Shown here one piece after another: positions 24,601 through 38,260 of a stretch of 64,000 bases of DNA. Under the pieces are notes generated by a model. The model did no database searches and was not told the origin of the DNA. It saw only the letters and a list, made by a program, of their open reading frames with translations. Each line of letters opens with the position of its first letter. Within the stretch, counting starts at the first letter, position 1. Source of the stretch: Amblyornis subalaris (Eukaryota > Chordata > Aves > Passeriformes > Ptilonorhynchidae); contig JACAXG010000024.1 in assembly GCA_018881555.1 (NCBI GenBank), positions 7,434,298 through 7,498,297 of the forward strand. The letters run 5' to 3'. A program made the position numbers and the translations under genes.

Positions 24601-27600
24601 ACAGTCCCCCACAGCTTTCCCCTGCCAACACCAGAACTTCAGGTGTGCAGCTGGCCCTCACTCATTATCAGTGGGAGTTATACCTGTGAAATGATCTTCC
24701 AGATACTTAAACCCATGGTACATTTAACTACAAGACACTGGTGGCATAACCAGATTTATGAGTCCCCTTGAGTTATGCAATGCTGACAGAAATGCTAATA
24801 CAACCTACTTTAGTTTCAACATTTTAACACCGGTTACTTTGGTTACCAAAGGTTTTGCTGTGCAAAGATCAGAGTGCTAGTAAGTGTTAAACTCCCTAGA
24901 AATATTTTACATGTTTCTTATGCAATGGAATGTTACAATTTTCCAAAGTCTGGTATCTCGAGACTTTTATAGACTTGAAGCTGTAACCTGCAGTCAAGTA
25001 AGTGCCACTTGAGGAATAAAACTCTCTGTTGCTATTCCGCCAAATTACCTCATCCTAAAACTGTGCCACTGCTCTGGGACTGAATATTGCAATTAATGTA
25101 ATTTTTTATAAAAAAACACCCCCATATTTGTGGTAAATAATTATTTTTCTATTAGATTCCTGCCTTTCTGAGGAAACAGAAAATTCTGCAAGTTAGAGAA
25201 AGTCATGAAAGAGCTGGATTAATGCAAAAAATGAATGAAAAGCAGTTTCTCTGGCTGAAATCACCATACTGCTACAAANGATAGCAACAATAAATCCACA
25301 GCATGCACAGAACACCAGTATGTATACCTGGAAGCTTATATAAAGAAAGCATGTTTGTCAGAAAAGAGCCAACTACATTTGGTTCTTGGTTTTGGTTCAT
25401 TTTTGCTTTGTTTAGAAGTACCTATTTTAGGTGAAGCATTACAAAATGCATTTGAGAGCAGATTATTCACCTGTATTTCTTGCGCAGCTTAAAATTTTCT
25501 AGCACTAGATGCACAGAGAGAAAGAGAGTGGCTGCAGAACCAGAGTCACCATCATTAAAAGTAATCAAAATACAGTATTAAAATTTCATGTCATTTATTC
25601 TTTAAATAATTCCTCCACATTACAAGAAGAGCCTAGCTAGGGCTTTCCCTCCAGCAGCAGCACTCTGACCTCACCAAGGGACAAGAGCACTCCCTGCAAG
25701 ACGAGCCAGAAGGAGCCCAATCAAGCATGGCTTCTCCCCTTTCACAGACACCCAAACTTTACACAGAACTTGCCACATTCCAGGCTAACATTCCCTGCAA
25801 AGTGAAAATTCTTTGGTCATGTCAAACAAAATCCCAGAGGGACTATATACAATACCTAACTCAGTTTCATGTTGGGCAAATACAAGTCCGCTAAATGCAA
25901 CAAGTGCCTATCTCCCTTCTAAGGAAAAAATGAAATTTACATGGCTGGCAATCCCCTCACTGCCTTTCCCATGTATTTCTATGCCACACTTTTATTTACT
26001 CACTCTCAGTCTGTGGTTGCACCGTCTCACAGGTCAGCTCTAAGTGTTGAAGTTGGTGCTAATGTGGTGACAGCAGGAAGGACACAGAGGGTTCAGGTTG
26101 ATCTAGACCTTGATAAGAGGAAAGAAACAATTTTTCTCCTGTGTCTCACCAGTTTCTTACTCTGGGTTCTCCTCCAGACCCCAGTACGGTATCGCATCCT
26201 TCCAGCTTCTATGCCAGTGGCTTTCAGCTCTTGCACACAATCCTGCCCCCACTTAGCACCCTGAGTGCCACAAAACAAACAGTGCACTGGGACAGGAGCA
26301 CCATCATCACAATTAAACCCACTTCTGTTTAGGTTTGGTTTTGTTAAGTGTACAAAACATCCCCTTCTTACAGTGAGAAATACAGCACAGCAATAGTATT
26401 GGCAAGGGAGATATTTCTTATATGGGGCAGGCCTGGGGCTCCTTTGTTCCCTTCCACTACTTCTGGCAGGGCCAAGGAATTAAAAATGTCCTTTGTCAGG
26501 TGCAACTGTTCTGTATGTACCTTCAATTTGAACTTCCTCAAAGGGACAAAGAAATGGAGCAATCAAAAGGAGACTGTCCTCCACCCCAGTTCCTCAAAGA
26601 ACCCTTGATCAAAGAACTACTTGTGTTCACACAAGAGATATCCTTAAACTTCTGTATGTAGCAGAAATAAAAAAGAGTTATCAAACAGTGCCATGATTTC
26701 TGCTTTAATGTAATTTAATCAATTTCAAGTAGTGTTGTATAAAGTAACCTATCTGCTTTACAGGCTACATTTCATTGTACAATTGGGTCACATAGATGTG
26801 CACCAAACAGTGAAGTACTATGCAAAGTTCTACAGAAATTTAGGTTTTAGATTGCTAAATGTTGAGATTAATGCCTTCTAAAAAGTAACTCTATTTTTAA
26901 CTTAATTGGTTATGTTCTTAAAAACTTTAACTGCAAAAACTAAAATCAGCATCCTCTTTTCTGAGTATCTGAAATCAATGAGAGCAACTGTTTACAAGTA
27001 TTTCCTATTTTAATGGATGAATGAAAAAATACTGAGATAAAATAACAGCATGGGGTAAGATGAGGAGTAAAGCTACGCTTAGTGGTATGGTAGATTTTTG
27101 CGCTGAGGCCCATGGGACAGAAAGCATAACCAGAACTTTTCATAATGAAAAATGGTCACCATCATAAGAGGATTCTTCATTCTTCAGAAATTAACATCAG
27201 GCACGTCCCTGGCTTTTCCAACACAATTTTCCCAGTATGAGTGATGAAGATTACTTTAATGTGTCCCAAAGCAGGGGATGTAAGGGAGTACACTAAAGGT
27301 AATTAGAGCAAGACTTTATTTCTCATCTTTCAAAGATTATATGAGTCCTTTGCAGGAATCCAAGTTCTGTTTGCCAACTGAATCGGTCCTTTCAGTTTCC
27401 CACTATGCCTTAGTCAGAGCAAGAGGTGAATGGAGAAAATGAGGCTTCCCAACAATTCTTCTGTCTAAGAATTGACATCTCAAGTCTGTCATTCTCTCCT
27501 CTACCCTCCACCACACAACACTCCTGGCAGTGACCAGCCTTTGCAAACTCTAGTTCCTGGTCACACTGTTCAGTTTGGGACTTGAGTTGGGGAGGAAAGG

Positions 27601-28718
27601 AAAAGAACACAGAGTAAAAAAGTGATCCTGGGATCAGCCAACATCCATGTGAGCGAGATGCTGCTGCTGTATCCCAAAGGGGCAGACACTGACAGGCTGT
27701 CATGGCTTCCGGGACACGGATGAGGAGGGAGGACCAGCTGCCTTGGGATTAACGGCCTCTCCTGGCACAGGGATAACCTGCCTGGGGAAGGTGAAGCTTA
27801 GTGGGCTGTTGGCAGTATCCCTGGCTTTTCTGGATGTCTACAAATTGCATAATGACACAACAAGGAAGAGGGCCATTTGTTCTAATACTGAAATACCCAA
27901 TGCATCCTACCTCTTCAGAGCATACTGCTGGGGTCTGAACGCAGCCATCAGGCCCGAGAGATAGCAGGAGCTGAAAAACATAAGGGGAGAGATTCGCAAC
28001 AATAAAATCAGTGTTGCAAAAAAGAAGAGAACAAGTAGGAAAAAACTAAAGCACCAGGTAAAAAAATTCCATCTCCTCTTCTTTTCCCACCTTAAAATAC
28101 AGCAATTCTCCAAGGCTGATTTATTATTTTATTTTTTCTCTGTGGAAAACCGCAAGCTCTCAACAAGAGACCTTATCCATGGGGTCTCTGCAGATGCTCT
28201 CACACTGCACACCTAATTAAAGGATTTGCCATCATCCAAAATTACTATGATATATCAGTGATCTGCTTGCTCCTTTTCTGTGGCACTGAAATCTCAATAT
28301 GCAATTTCTGTATTTTCCCTCCACCATTCAAAGCCAATTCCACAAAACCAAACCAAACCCAAAAATCCATCTACCGATCATGGCTGCAACTGCCAAAAAA
28401 ATTCACTGCAGTCCGGGACACCCAAGGGCATCCAAGCTGTGCCTGCAACTTTGGCTTTGACTTACGAGTGATCCAAGGGGTTTAGGAGCTGATGGAACCC
28501 ACACCAATAAAAGCATGAATTAACATAACAGCTGCGTTTCCGACATTAGTGTTTGTACAAATAAAGCATCTTTCACACTAGGTCAGAAAACAGTGTGTAT
28601 TTTTATAAAAATAAATCTGTTTTCTACAGTGAGAAAACCATTAGAGAATATAAAACTCTTCAGTTTGTGTGCTTCTCACCTCCTTAAAATCCCAGAAACA
28701 ACAGAAGAGCACAGGCGG
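21669..28718. other. Non-coding DNA
   Basis: No exon or large repeat is recognised. A T13-A7 junction lies at about 22282-22301. Open frames of up to about 107 codons show no domains. Three ambiguous bases fall at 23883, 24418 and 25280. Confidence 0.55.
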
Positions 28719-28753
28719 ACACGCGCGCGTGCACACACACACACACGCATGTG
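28719..28753. repeat. Alternating purine-pyrimidine tract, Z-DNA candidate
   Basis: Thirty-five consecutive bases alternate strictly between purine and pyrimidine, combining a CGCGCGCGT core with a (CA)n run and a GCATGTG end. GC and CA steps are the most favourable for Z-DNA, so this is a stronger candidate than a plain (CA)n. Confidence 0.9.
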
Positions 28754-31700
28754 AATTAAAAGAATCATGCCAAGAAATTATTAATTTGGCACATCTGATG
28801 CACTATGAAAGAATTATTCATGTTTAAGAATAAAATAATTGCCAAAAAGAAAGCTATTCTGAATGCATCCTGTACCAACACACTCAACAGGGTTTGAGAG
28901 AAAAAGAGAAATTTTTATTAATCTAAAATCAGAAAATAGTTACATGTTTACAGTGTAGGTGAGATGCTTTGTTGCCTTTCATCTGTTTTCAGAGCTAGCT
29001 ACAAGAAGCTTCCCATAGGCTCCATCACATCCATGATTATGAAGATATTTAAAATCCCAGAAAGCATAGATGACTGTGCTGACTTGTTTTTGGACTTATC
29101 AAATTACCCTTTCGTTACATGGAATGCTTTACAGATAGGTCACTACTCACTTGTATCTAGAAGTTAATGTTAAGGAAATGGTTAGTGAATGAAAGAGCTA
29201 TTTTGTCGCATGCAGAGTGCTTTATGCCTTGCAAATCGTTGGGAAAAACTAGGTAAACCCCTGCCCCCCAATCCTGTTGTAATTATAATATGACTTAATA
29301 CAGCTGCTAAAACCATACTATTTTTGTATCCAGTGGAGTCATAATGAGATGCTTGTAAGTATGAAGCACACGAGCAAGTTAGGAAAAAATGTTTGATTCA
29401 GCTGCAGCTAAAAACTTTGGAATTGCATCTCCTTGCTTCTTTGTCCATACCCAAACCTTAGCAATTCCTGGAGTTCATGGGATTCAGCCTGTGCTTTCAC
29501 TTGGTGGATGGTACTCACCCAATCACTATATTAAATGTTCATTTGTCCATTTTTTGAATCTAAGATTCACATTAGATTTCAGAGCATGACTACATTTGCA
29601 GCCAGCTTATCATTGCTCCTTTACTAAAGCCATGGAGCAATATGTCTCTAATTGTTGAAAACATTCTTAATAAATCAATCATGGTTGCATTTTTAAAATT
29701 ATCCATATGAGTGCTAAAATATTTTTCCCAATAAAATAGTCAAAACTGACTGAAATATTTATTTACTAGACCAGACAGAACTGATTTCTTAAGAGTCAAA
29801 AACCCCTCCAACTAAATTATGACATGTTCTTCCCAGTTTAATTTCCAGCTACGGACAATTCTATGCTGTTTGCACCACATTAGTAGTTGTGTAGGCTGAA
29901 AAAGGAGGTTCATAAACAACTATTCTTTTTTGGTGCTTCTTATTNTTCTAACTGTGGAGTCTTTTTCAATGATTTGAGACTATCTTCCCCTCAATACTTT
30001 ACATGATTTTTTAAATGTTTATTTTAGGAGCTGCTTTTTCACAGTAAGGTTTAATATTTGTAAACATTTCCATGTAAAACATGATTTTGCTCTTTGCACG
30101 TGTCTTACCAAAGATGGCATTTAAAATAATGTTCCCAACTGGATTTCCAAGGGTCAGATGCAACTTGGCAAGGCGAAGACAATGCACTGATTATACCTTT
30201 GCGTTTGGTTTGGGGCGATTGTTTGCAGCCAGTGCAGCTGAAGAGTTAAAGCCATGTGCTGAATTTAAATCTATAAACATGAACAGTGGTGCCAACTTGG
30301 CAGTGAATCCTGCATTCAAAAGGAGCAGGGCTCCCTGGCTGCCCCAACGGAGGCAGCCGGAGGAGGGGGAGCTGCTGTGTCCCCAGTCTGCANATGCGAC
30401 CCCCCCGTGCCTACGCTCCAAAACAGCCCCTACTTTGCAGAAAGTCTCTTTACAACAGAACAAGAAAGGTCACAGTTTGCATTTCAATGAGCATATTAAA
30501 AGGAGATCTGGCATTATTTTATTCCTTCATAAGAAAATTCTCAGATCTCAAGCTACAGCTATAAAGACAAGTGGTTTTTGTAACTGAGTTTAGATCAGTC
30601 CAGCTCAAGCAGGGCTTACTGGTTTCAGGGTAATGGGCTACAGTGAGCCAGCCTGGAAATGAGATGTCAGCTCCCAGCAAAANTGCAATCATATCCTGCA
30701 CAATGCATTCAGACACACCATTTAAAATTCAAAATGCAGCTTGGAAGGAATCAAATTACAGCAGATAAATCTATATTTCATTTTAAGAACTGCAAAAGGC
30801 CATACCTTCTCTAAAANTGAGGATGAAAAACAAAGCTAAGGAAATGCTTTCTCTGGGAAATAGAGTCTTTTCNTACATATTTTAAATTTCAACTGCAAGC
30901 TCTCAAAGTATCAGGCTCTTGGTGATATACCAAAGTTTTCAGGAGATATCTTTATGAGTGTCCATTAAAGCTATATGAACAGCTTTCAATGTTCTGAATC
31001 CTAAAAGATGACTCCTCCTTGTCAGTCTGTGCACAAATGAAGATCTCCACACAATCTNTGCATGTAGCTAAGCAGGAAACATTGCAAACCCAAACATACC
31101 CAAATAGAAACAGAAAAAAAAAGAGAACCCAAACCCAAACCAGAAGGGAGATTAAGCTAATGCAATGTTTTCTGTTAAAGGACAAATGTCATCTTTTATT
31201 CAGCTGGACTCTTTTTCATAGAAGAGAAAAACCCGGCAGCACTACAGTGCAGTGGTGAGCAGTGCCCTCTCACTGCCTCCAGACGCATGGACATTTGATT
31301 TGCTGCTGATTAGTGTGGGCAAAAAAGGGGGAGAAAGCTGGCATCAAGTCACGTCCTCCATCTTAGTCCCAGCTGGTACCAAGCTCCGAAGAAACAAAGC
31401 GACTTCAGACTGTGCTATCATATATTCATGACCAAGAAGAAATATAAAAACCAGCACGTTTGAATTCCTGACAACCATAGAAGAATAGTGCATTGGCATG
31501 TTGAATTTTTCCAGCCAGCCTTTGCTGACCTATAAACCTTTGTGACTGGAACAAATGCAAATAGAGCTGACTTGCCTCCCAAACTACTGAAGGGTATTCA
31601 AGCCGAGTTGTGTCTAACAGGCTAACAATAACCCACTGTCCCACCCATGCAAAACACACAGTCTGGGAAAAACAGCTTTAGAAAAGCACTTGACAGAGAT

Positions 31701-34007
31701 ATAAAGTGCAGACTATGCCAGAAAAAAGCGCCATCTTTCTTATCTTTCTTTATACTTCACCTAAAATTCCACAATAAAAAGTAATATGGAGCAAAATTAT
31801 GTAACTATTAAAAGAAGAGTGCACAGCTTTAGAAACAGGCTGGGAATTGGCAGCTAAAAAAATCAGGGACTGCACCATCTGAAGTCCCATTGGCTTCAGC
31901 CACCAAATTTCACGCCCTAAAAGCAAACTTACAGTAAATAACAAACCTAAAAAATAGTTGTGTGCTAACCAATTGCATACTAGCACTAAACTACATTACA
32001 CTTTAGGAAAAGTGTATCCAGAGTAAAAGGTCTGCTTGACTACAAAAATCTCTGGATATTTCTCTTTAAGTGATCACTATTCTTGTGGTTTTACTCAGTG
32101 AAGGGAGATACCTGAAGGTATTGGCCACTCCAGCTTCCATACAGTCCCAAAAAAACCTACAGGTGAGGAAGACCCAACTCATACAGTAATTCAGCAAAAT
32201 CTTTTTTGATCAGAGAAGGGAAACAAGGTAACACTGCGGGGCCTTTACTCAGTGAAACACAATTTCTCTTCATGAGGGAGGTAAAACAGGGAACCGGGCG
32301 ACTTTTTTCCCAAGTATTTGCGTGCCCTTGCTATCCTTGTATTTGACTGAGTACAGGCCTGTGATTGAATGGGTCCAAGCAGCATTCCCTTGGTCCACCT
32401 CCATCAAGGGGCAGTTAAAGTAGCCTCACTCCCAGTGCAGATGAAAAGGGATGAACAAGAGCACAGCAATGCAGTGGGAATGTGGTGCTACCTCAGTGTT
32501 CCTGCTCTGTGTTAGACAGACCCGTTAGGGATGGAGGCTGGCCCTAGACTTCAGCCTGAGGACTTTCACCTTATCAGGTAAATTCAGGTGTGTGATTTAT
32601 CCCCCCTTAATTCAGGTATCCAGCCACCTAATTCCCTGAAGCTGTGGATGTAAGCAGTGAAGAAAAAGGCACACCTCCTGATGAGCACTCAGATCACCGG
32701 CTGACTATGCTGGAAGCCTGGGCTGAGCAAACTCCTGATCTGGTACCGAGATCCCCCAAATCTAATCTTCCTAATGCAGAAAGAATCCAGGCCAGAGCAC
32801 CAGTCCTACAAGCAGCTGCCATTAGTCTTTCTGCATTCAGCAAGCTACTTGCGTGTCTAAAATTGATTGTGTGCAAGTGCTTGGATTCTGAGCATGACAG
32901 ATACATTTTTGAAACTTTTTCAACATCTGGCTTTTAAGAACAGAGTGTTAAGGAAAGCTGAGAAGATTTGTCTCAAGTTTCCATTAAAGCACATATGACA
33001 TATAACCATTTCATAAACATTCCCCCATTTCCTCATAAAAAAAGCAGAGGCAACTGGCAGCCAGAACAGCTTAAAAGATAGCACAAAAAGAGAAGCTCAC
33101 ATTTCTATCACCTGGGGGAAAAAGGTAAAGCAGAACCCTTTTAAGAGGCTACTGAATTTGCACAGGAAGAGGGAAGTCTCTTCTGGACCAAACATTGGTG
33201 TACNCAGACACTGGGAGGTTTAAAATGGAGTCTGGCTACATGTGGAATCACTTCAGAATCACTGATTTACATGCAGTGACAGATGCAAAAGATGTCCAAA
33301 AAGAGTAACATATCTGTGAGGAATTCCCAGTGATGAACTAAAAACCTGCCATTACAGCATGTTCCTTATGAAAGGAGATATGTACACCCAACTCTCTTGG
33401 ACATTCAGGAGATTTGGGCCTGCAGCAGCCCACAGGGTGTTTAGGCTGGAATTCAATCCNTGAGTGGAACCAAGCATGACTTCACTTTTGGGCTGCTTGT
33501 GCAGCCAGAAGAGCAAGACCCAATGACAGGAGTTGTCTTCTGAGGTGACAGAAGGCACTCTCCACTTCCAGAGCTGTTACAAGAGGATCCTTGATGGTCT
33601 CAAAAGACAAGATACGTAACATCTAGAGGCTGAAGCTTTCTATCCACAGTCTTCTGTTATAACGCAAAAAAACATCCCCAAAGTAAATTAAATTCCACTA
33701 CGCTGAAATTGCAAATGGTTAAACAAAACCAAGTATTTAATTGAAACTCACTGACCTTCATCTCTTCATTGCACTTCTGCATAAATTTTGTATCCTCTAA
33801 TTTTCTTTTGGTTTTAAATACTTTTTCAGTGGCATTAGTATTGATCCTAATTTGTTTGGATTTGAAGCATTTATAGGCATTGTGGGGCTATAACCCCTGG
33901 CAAGGCAAATACGAGAACACGAAAGGCACTCTCGTCCTTTGGCTTTTCCAAGTCCATGTTTGCTAAACGTGTTAGTGTTGCAGAAGGTCAGCAATATTCT
34001 GCCATGT
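28754..34007. other. Non-coding DNA
   Basis: No supported gene. An ATG-initiated 168-codon frame (30081-30587) has one ambiguous base and matches no known protein. An AT-rich segment at 28765-28860 has TGCCAA and TTGGCA in inverted orientation and may be a conserved element. An A/C-rich patch lies near 31087-31140. Ambiguous bases become frequent from 29945 onward. Confidence 0.5.
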
Positions 34008-34045
34008 GATGAAATCAAGGATGAAGGATGAAATCAAGGATGAAG
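34008..34045 (+). repeat. 19-bp perfect tandem duplication
   Basis: Two identical units of GATGAAATCAAGGATGAAG are directly joined, with a partial third unit after them. The identity suggests a recent slippage or duplication event. Confidence 0.92.
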
Positions 34046-37000
34046 AATGAAGGCAAATTACCATTATTCTACCTTAGAAACAACTTGCAGATAGTTCTGC
34101 AAATACATAAAGGTGGGTAAAAAGTTTCTTCTGTGGATTTATTTTTATTTATTCTGTGGATTAAAAGGAGTTTACCTTTGAAGTGTACATTAAAATGCAC
34201 AGATTTTATGGACTTGCTTCAATGTGAAGAACAACTATGCTTTTTCTTTTTTTAAAATCTTCTCCTGCTACAGTTCCAAGAACTTGAAGGGTCAGATGAG
34301 TTTTAAAAGCATTAACTTATCTAAAACTTTCATCTTATCCTTGCTAACCTGTAAAATATGGAAGCAGGCAAAGCACAGCTGAAAGGTGAGGTCCTAACCC
34401 TAACCTCCAGCTGTGGCACTGCCCCAGTACATAGGGCTGCAGGATTTCTCACACAGTTGTTTGAGGCCTTTCGGAAATGCACAGGCTCTGCTTAATCAAG
34501 CCAATCAAATCTGACACAGAAAAGCTTGCCTCAGTCTTCCTTGAGTCAGGGCACTGCTCCATACACCTCCTGGATCTCAATTCACATCACCTCCTCCATC
34601 TAGTCATTCATAGGATCGTTTGCTGTAGGGTAGAACACATTTTGCCAAAGGTCTGCTCCATTTCGCAGCTCCATGACTGATTACAAGTAAAGCTGCTAAT
34701 GGTGGTAGACACCACCGTTCTCTTCATTCTATTTTTTGTGTCCTTGTTCTTTTTAAAAAGCACTGAAAATTCTTACTAATGCCAAAGACAGACATGATAT
34801 AGCCATTTAGTCTTTCATGACTGGTGACAAGACTGACCTGTGAGCCCACAGTGGATGCTAGGAACATCCAGCCAGAGGAGTATGAACTTATGTCACACTT
34901 CACATGTGTCATGTCTTACATGAAGCTGAAGAGTGGGGAAAAAAAGGCCTCCATAGCATTTTTTGGAAACAGCATCTTTTTTTCAGTGACTTCTTTTGCC
35001 CTTCTGCAAGAATACCTGAGTAGGTGTTTCAGTCAATTGAACTTTGAATTCAGACTAAACGGCCCTTTCAGTCCAAGGGTTCCTTGAATAAGTGTCTTCA
35101 TATGAGATGGGGAAATCATCAACAGTAGAGATTAGATATACTACAAAAAGGTATTAATCAGAATGCTTTGAAAGCTATGTAAAACCTCAGCAAGCTAGGA
35201 AAGCTGCAGATGAGACCAATGCAAACCCAGCACTGGAAGAAGGACACTCGTGGGGGAGCTTTACACTCCCTATAAGCTGAAGAATGAACTTGGAAAACTA
35301 CCTTTTAGGTCCACTGTTCTGAAACTCTTGGCCAGTGGTTTTCTATTTCTAGCAGGCCGATGCTTTTCTTAATCCCAAACGCAGCACAGATTTTCCACTC
35401 ATTGCTGTATGAAGACGGCCCAGGGTTTCCTTCAGCCACTCCCTAGAGCAGCGTTCTCAAGGCTGAAACTGGGCCCACAATCACTAGACCAGCAGAGGTT
35501 GCTGCTTTCCTCAGCAGCACTTTGTTTTAGGAATGCTAAATGACAGAGGCTTGAAAAAGAACATTTCTGGAGAATTACATTTGTTGTTGGCAAGGCAAGC
35601 CAAGACTGATTTGGGCTAATAAACCAAAAGGTTATCAGGGGAGCAAATCAAAACCACAAACCTTTGGGCACCTCTTTTCCTGACTCACAGCTACAACATT
35701 ACTACCACTTCGTGGTTACAGACAATAGAACAGTACTAAGACCTTAATTCTATGTCTGGCCTTGACTCAAATCAAGTGCATGAGAGAGCTGTTCCAAAGA
35801 CCCAAACTAGGGATGCCTCTTCTCCCATTTCGCTGCTGACACCAACTCCAGCCTGTAATGGGCTCTCAACGGATCAAGAGCTACTGACCCAGAAAGTGCC
35901 CTGCCAAGTGGGAGAGCTTCTCCAGCTTTCCTCACACAAGAGGAGCACACGTGTAGCCAAACACCCTCCAGGGCTGCCAGCCCATACGTCTCTATGTTCC
36001 TTTTAGAATTTTCTGTGCTGTGGATTTGGAAGTCTCCTTTCTTTACGAACAAAATTATCACAGATAGACAATTCAAGCATATCTGATTAGTAAATGTGAG
36101 AAATCATCCCTGTTCTTGTGTTCTGTGAGCTGGCAAATCTTCTCATGCACTCACTGTTCAGTTAAACTTTAGTTTAACTCATCCATATTTGAACAAAAGA
36201 GCATTACCCCACATTGGGATAGAAAGAGTAAATCTTGTCCTCAATGCAGTATTTTGCTCCGAAATAAAAAGTTCAAATTATAAATAATTCAAGATTTGAA
36301 TTCTGAATTGAAGTCTATGCAGACAGGCTTGTTTAGATGATGTGTAAAGAACAAGTAAATAAATAAACAAGAACTGTAGATAGGATTTCATCCAAACTCA
36401 GCCCCAGAAATTGCTCAGAATTTGGAGAGAATGCTCTGGGTTGAGTTGTTATCACTAAGGTGGTTTGGTTTCATTCCCCGGTCTCAAAACTGTAGGTTAT
36501 TTGTACAAGTCCATCCTGGAGAGTGGCCACCTCTCATATAAACCTGTGAACACTTGGCAAATCTCTTGTATAAAAGGGACAACCCATATTGACACTGCAT
36601 TTCTCAGGATATTATAAGCAAGCACCTGACAGAAGTATAAGTGACTAGTTAAATTTTAGAANGACAGTGAGAGAAGGTATTCTTTCAGGAGGAGTGCCAT
36701 GGAAGGCTTTTGCTACAGGATTTGGGATGTGCAGGCATTTTGGAGCAAGTGTTGGTGAATTTCAGTCAAATCAAGTCACACATGGTTATAGACATAAAAG
36801 CATGGATCTATATATTAAAAATTGATGTTTATTAGGTGCAGCCAACTTAAAAGCAATATTTTTCCCTTAATTTAAACAGCAAAACTTAGGGGGGGAAATC
36901 AATTTTAACAGTTCTGACCAGATAATCAAAATTTATATCTTTGATAGTAAAAGGTTTGGCTTGGACTTCTTTTTGTTTTGCATTTGATGCAGCATCTGTG

Positions 37001-38089
37001 GCTTCTGCTGTGGCACAGTGTTTTCTTTGAAGAAAACTTAAATTGGTCAGTTTTTTAGTTTAGCTTAGTCCACTAATTTCCAGGAAAGGCTTTTCTCAGT
37101 TACATTTGCTAATATCTTTCTAAGAACATATTTATTCTTCATAGTATTATACACAGCATTTCCCTTGGGCCGTTTGTCCTTATTTTGTAAGGCAAAGGGG
37201 ACAATATAATTCTTTAGAAAAATGAATGGCTGCATCTCCCCTGAACAATTGTACAGCTCATTCTTATCTCCAACCCAACAGCACAGGCAGCAGCACAGAA
37301 ATCCTGCACCGCTTCAATCAGATCACAGGCGATCTAAAGCATCTTCCACCAGACTGCACTTTCTTCTGTGCCAAATATAACATAAGCACCCTTCATTTGT
37401 CAGCGCAAAGGTCAATTTTGGGAATGGTGCTGCCATGCAGACTTGTGAGTGCTGGAGCCAGGATTCCTGCAAGCCGCAGACCCATTACAATAAGGTAACA
37501 AACTGTGTTTAGCTATTCATACTACACTGGTGCTACCAGTTCCTACTTGAATCACATGATGTTGGGAGAGCAGATACTAAAATGGTTTATGCTGAGAAAG
37601 CTAATGGATCTTGAGGAATTGTGTGTTGTCCTATTACAGGGGCATTGGTCCAAGTTTTGCCGTTGGCATCAATGAAAGTAAGATCCAGCCTCTTAATTTC
37701 TGGTCTTTGCTGTAAATCATGAATTATAGTTCAGAGCTTTAGAAACTTGAAGTAAATGTTAAAAGATCTGCACAAGTAGCATGAGACTCACTTGTGAGTG
37801 ACTAGGGAGATGAGTCTTTTTGATTATTCATTCAAATAATTTGTTTCTTGTGTTGCGATACTTTCTCCAATATTCCCATAAGTAAGTTCATGACTGAGGT
37901 AAAAGACCCTTATTTTCAGACACATGGTCAAACCCCGCATAACCAGGACACTGCCTGTAGCAGCACAAAGTGGGAAGCACACAAGGTAGTATGCCGAGTT
38001 GTACAAAAGGGTTGCCTGGCCAAACCATTTGGAATGGATCATTAGGAAGTCTCCAAACGCTGCATTGAACAGCCAAGCAACACAATCCC
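34046..38089. other. Non-coding DNA
   Basis: No exon or recognisable transposon. The sequence is AT-rich with only short frames. A short phrase near 37640-37700 reminds me of ancient amniote repeats, but this is too weak to annotate. Confidence 0.5.
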
Positions 38090-38260
38090 CCCGATTGTTC
38101 TGCACAGGGCAGTGTGAGCCTGCCTGTGAGGTGGGGGGCAGTTCCCACGCCTGCCCTGGGCCGCGGTAAATCACCTCCGTCATTNCACGTCCCTGAGCTC
38201 GGGCTCTGTCACCGTGTGCTCGGGGCNCCCGGTGGCGGGGGGGAGCGTGCATTTCATACG
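38090..38260. other. Small GC-rich patch
   Basis: A local rise in GC and CpG (GGCCGCGG, GCTCGGG, GGTGGCGGGGGGGAGCG) stands alone in AT-rich DNA. It contains two ambiguous bases (38185, 38227). It lies inside a long minus-strand open frame. It may be a small CpG patch, part of an old repeat, or a regulatory element. No function is apparent. Confidence 0.6.

Noticed and set aside
30081..30587. 168-codon ATG-initiated plus-strand frame
   Set aside because: The length is within chance for 64 kb, it has an ambiguous codon, and no domain, splice-site context or family resemblance was seen.
34389..34402. Telomere-like CCTAACCCTAACC string
   Set aside because: Only about two units, too short for an interstitial telomeric repeat.
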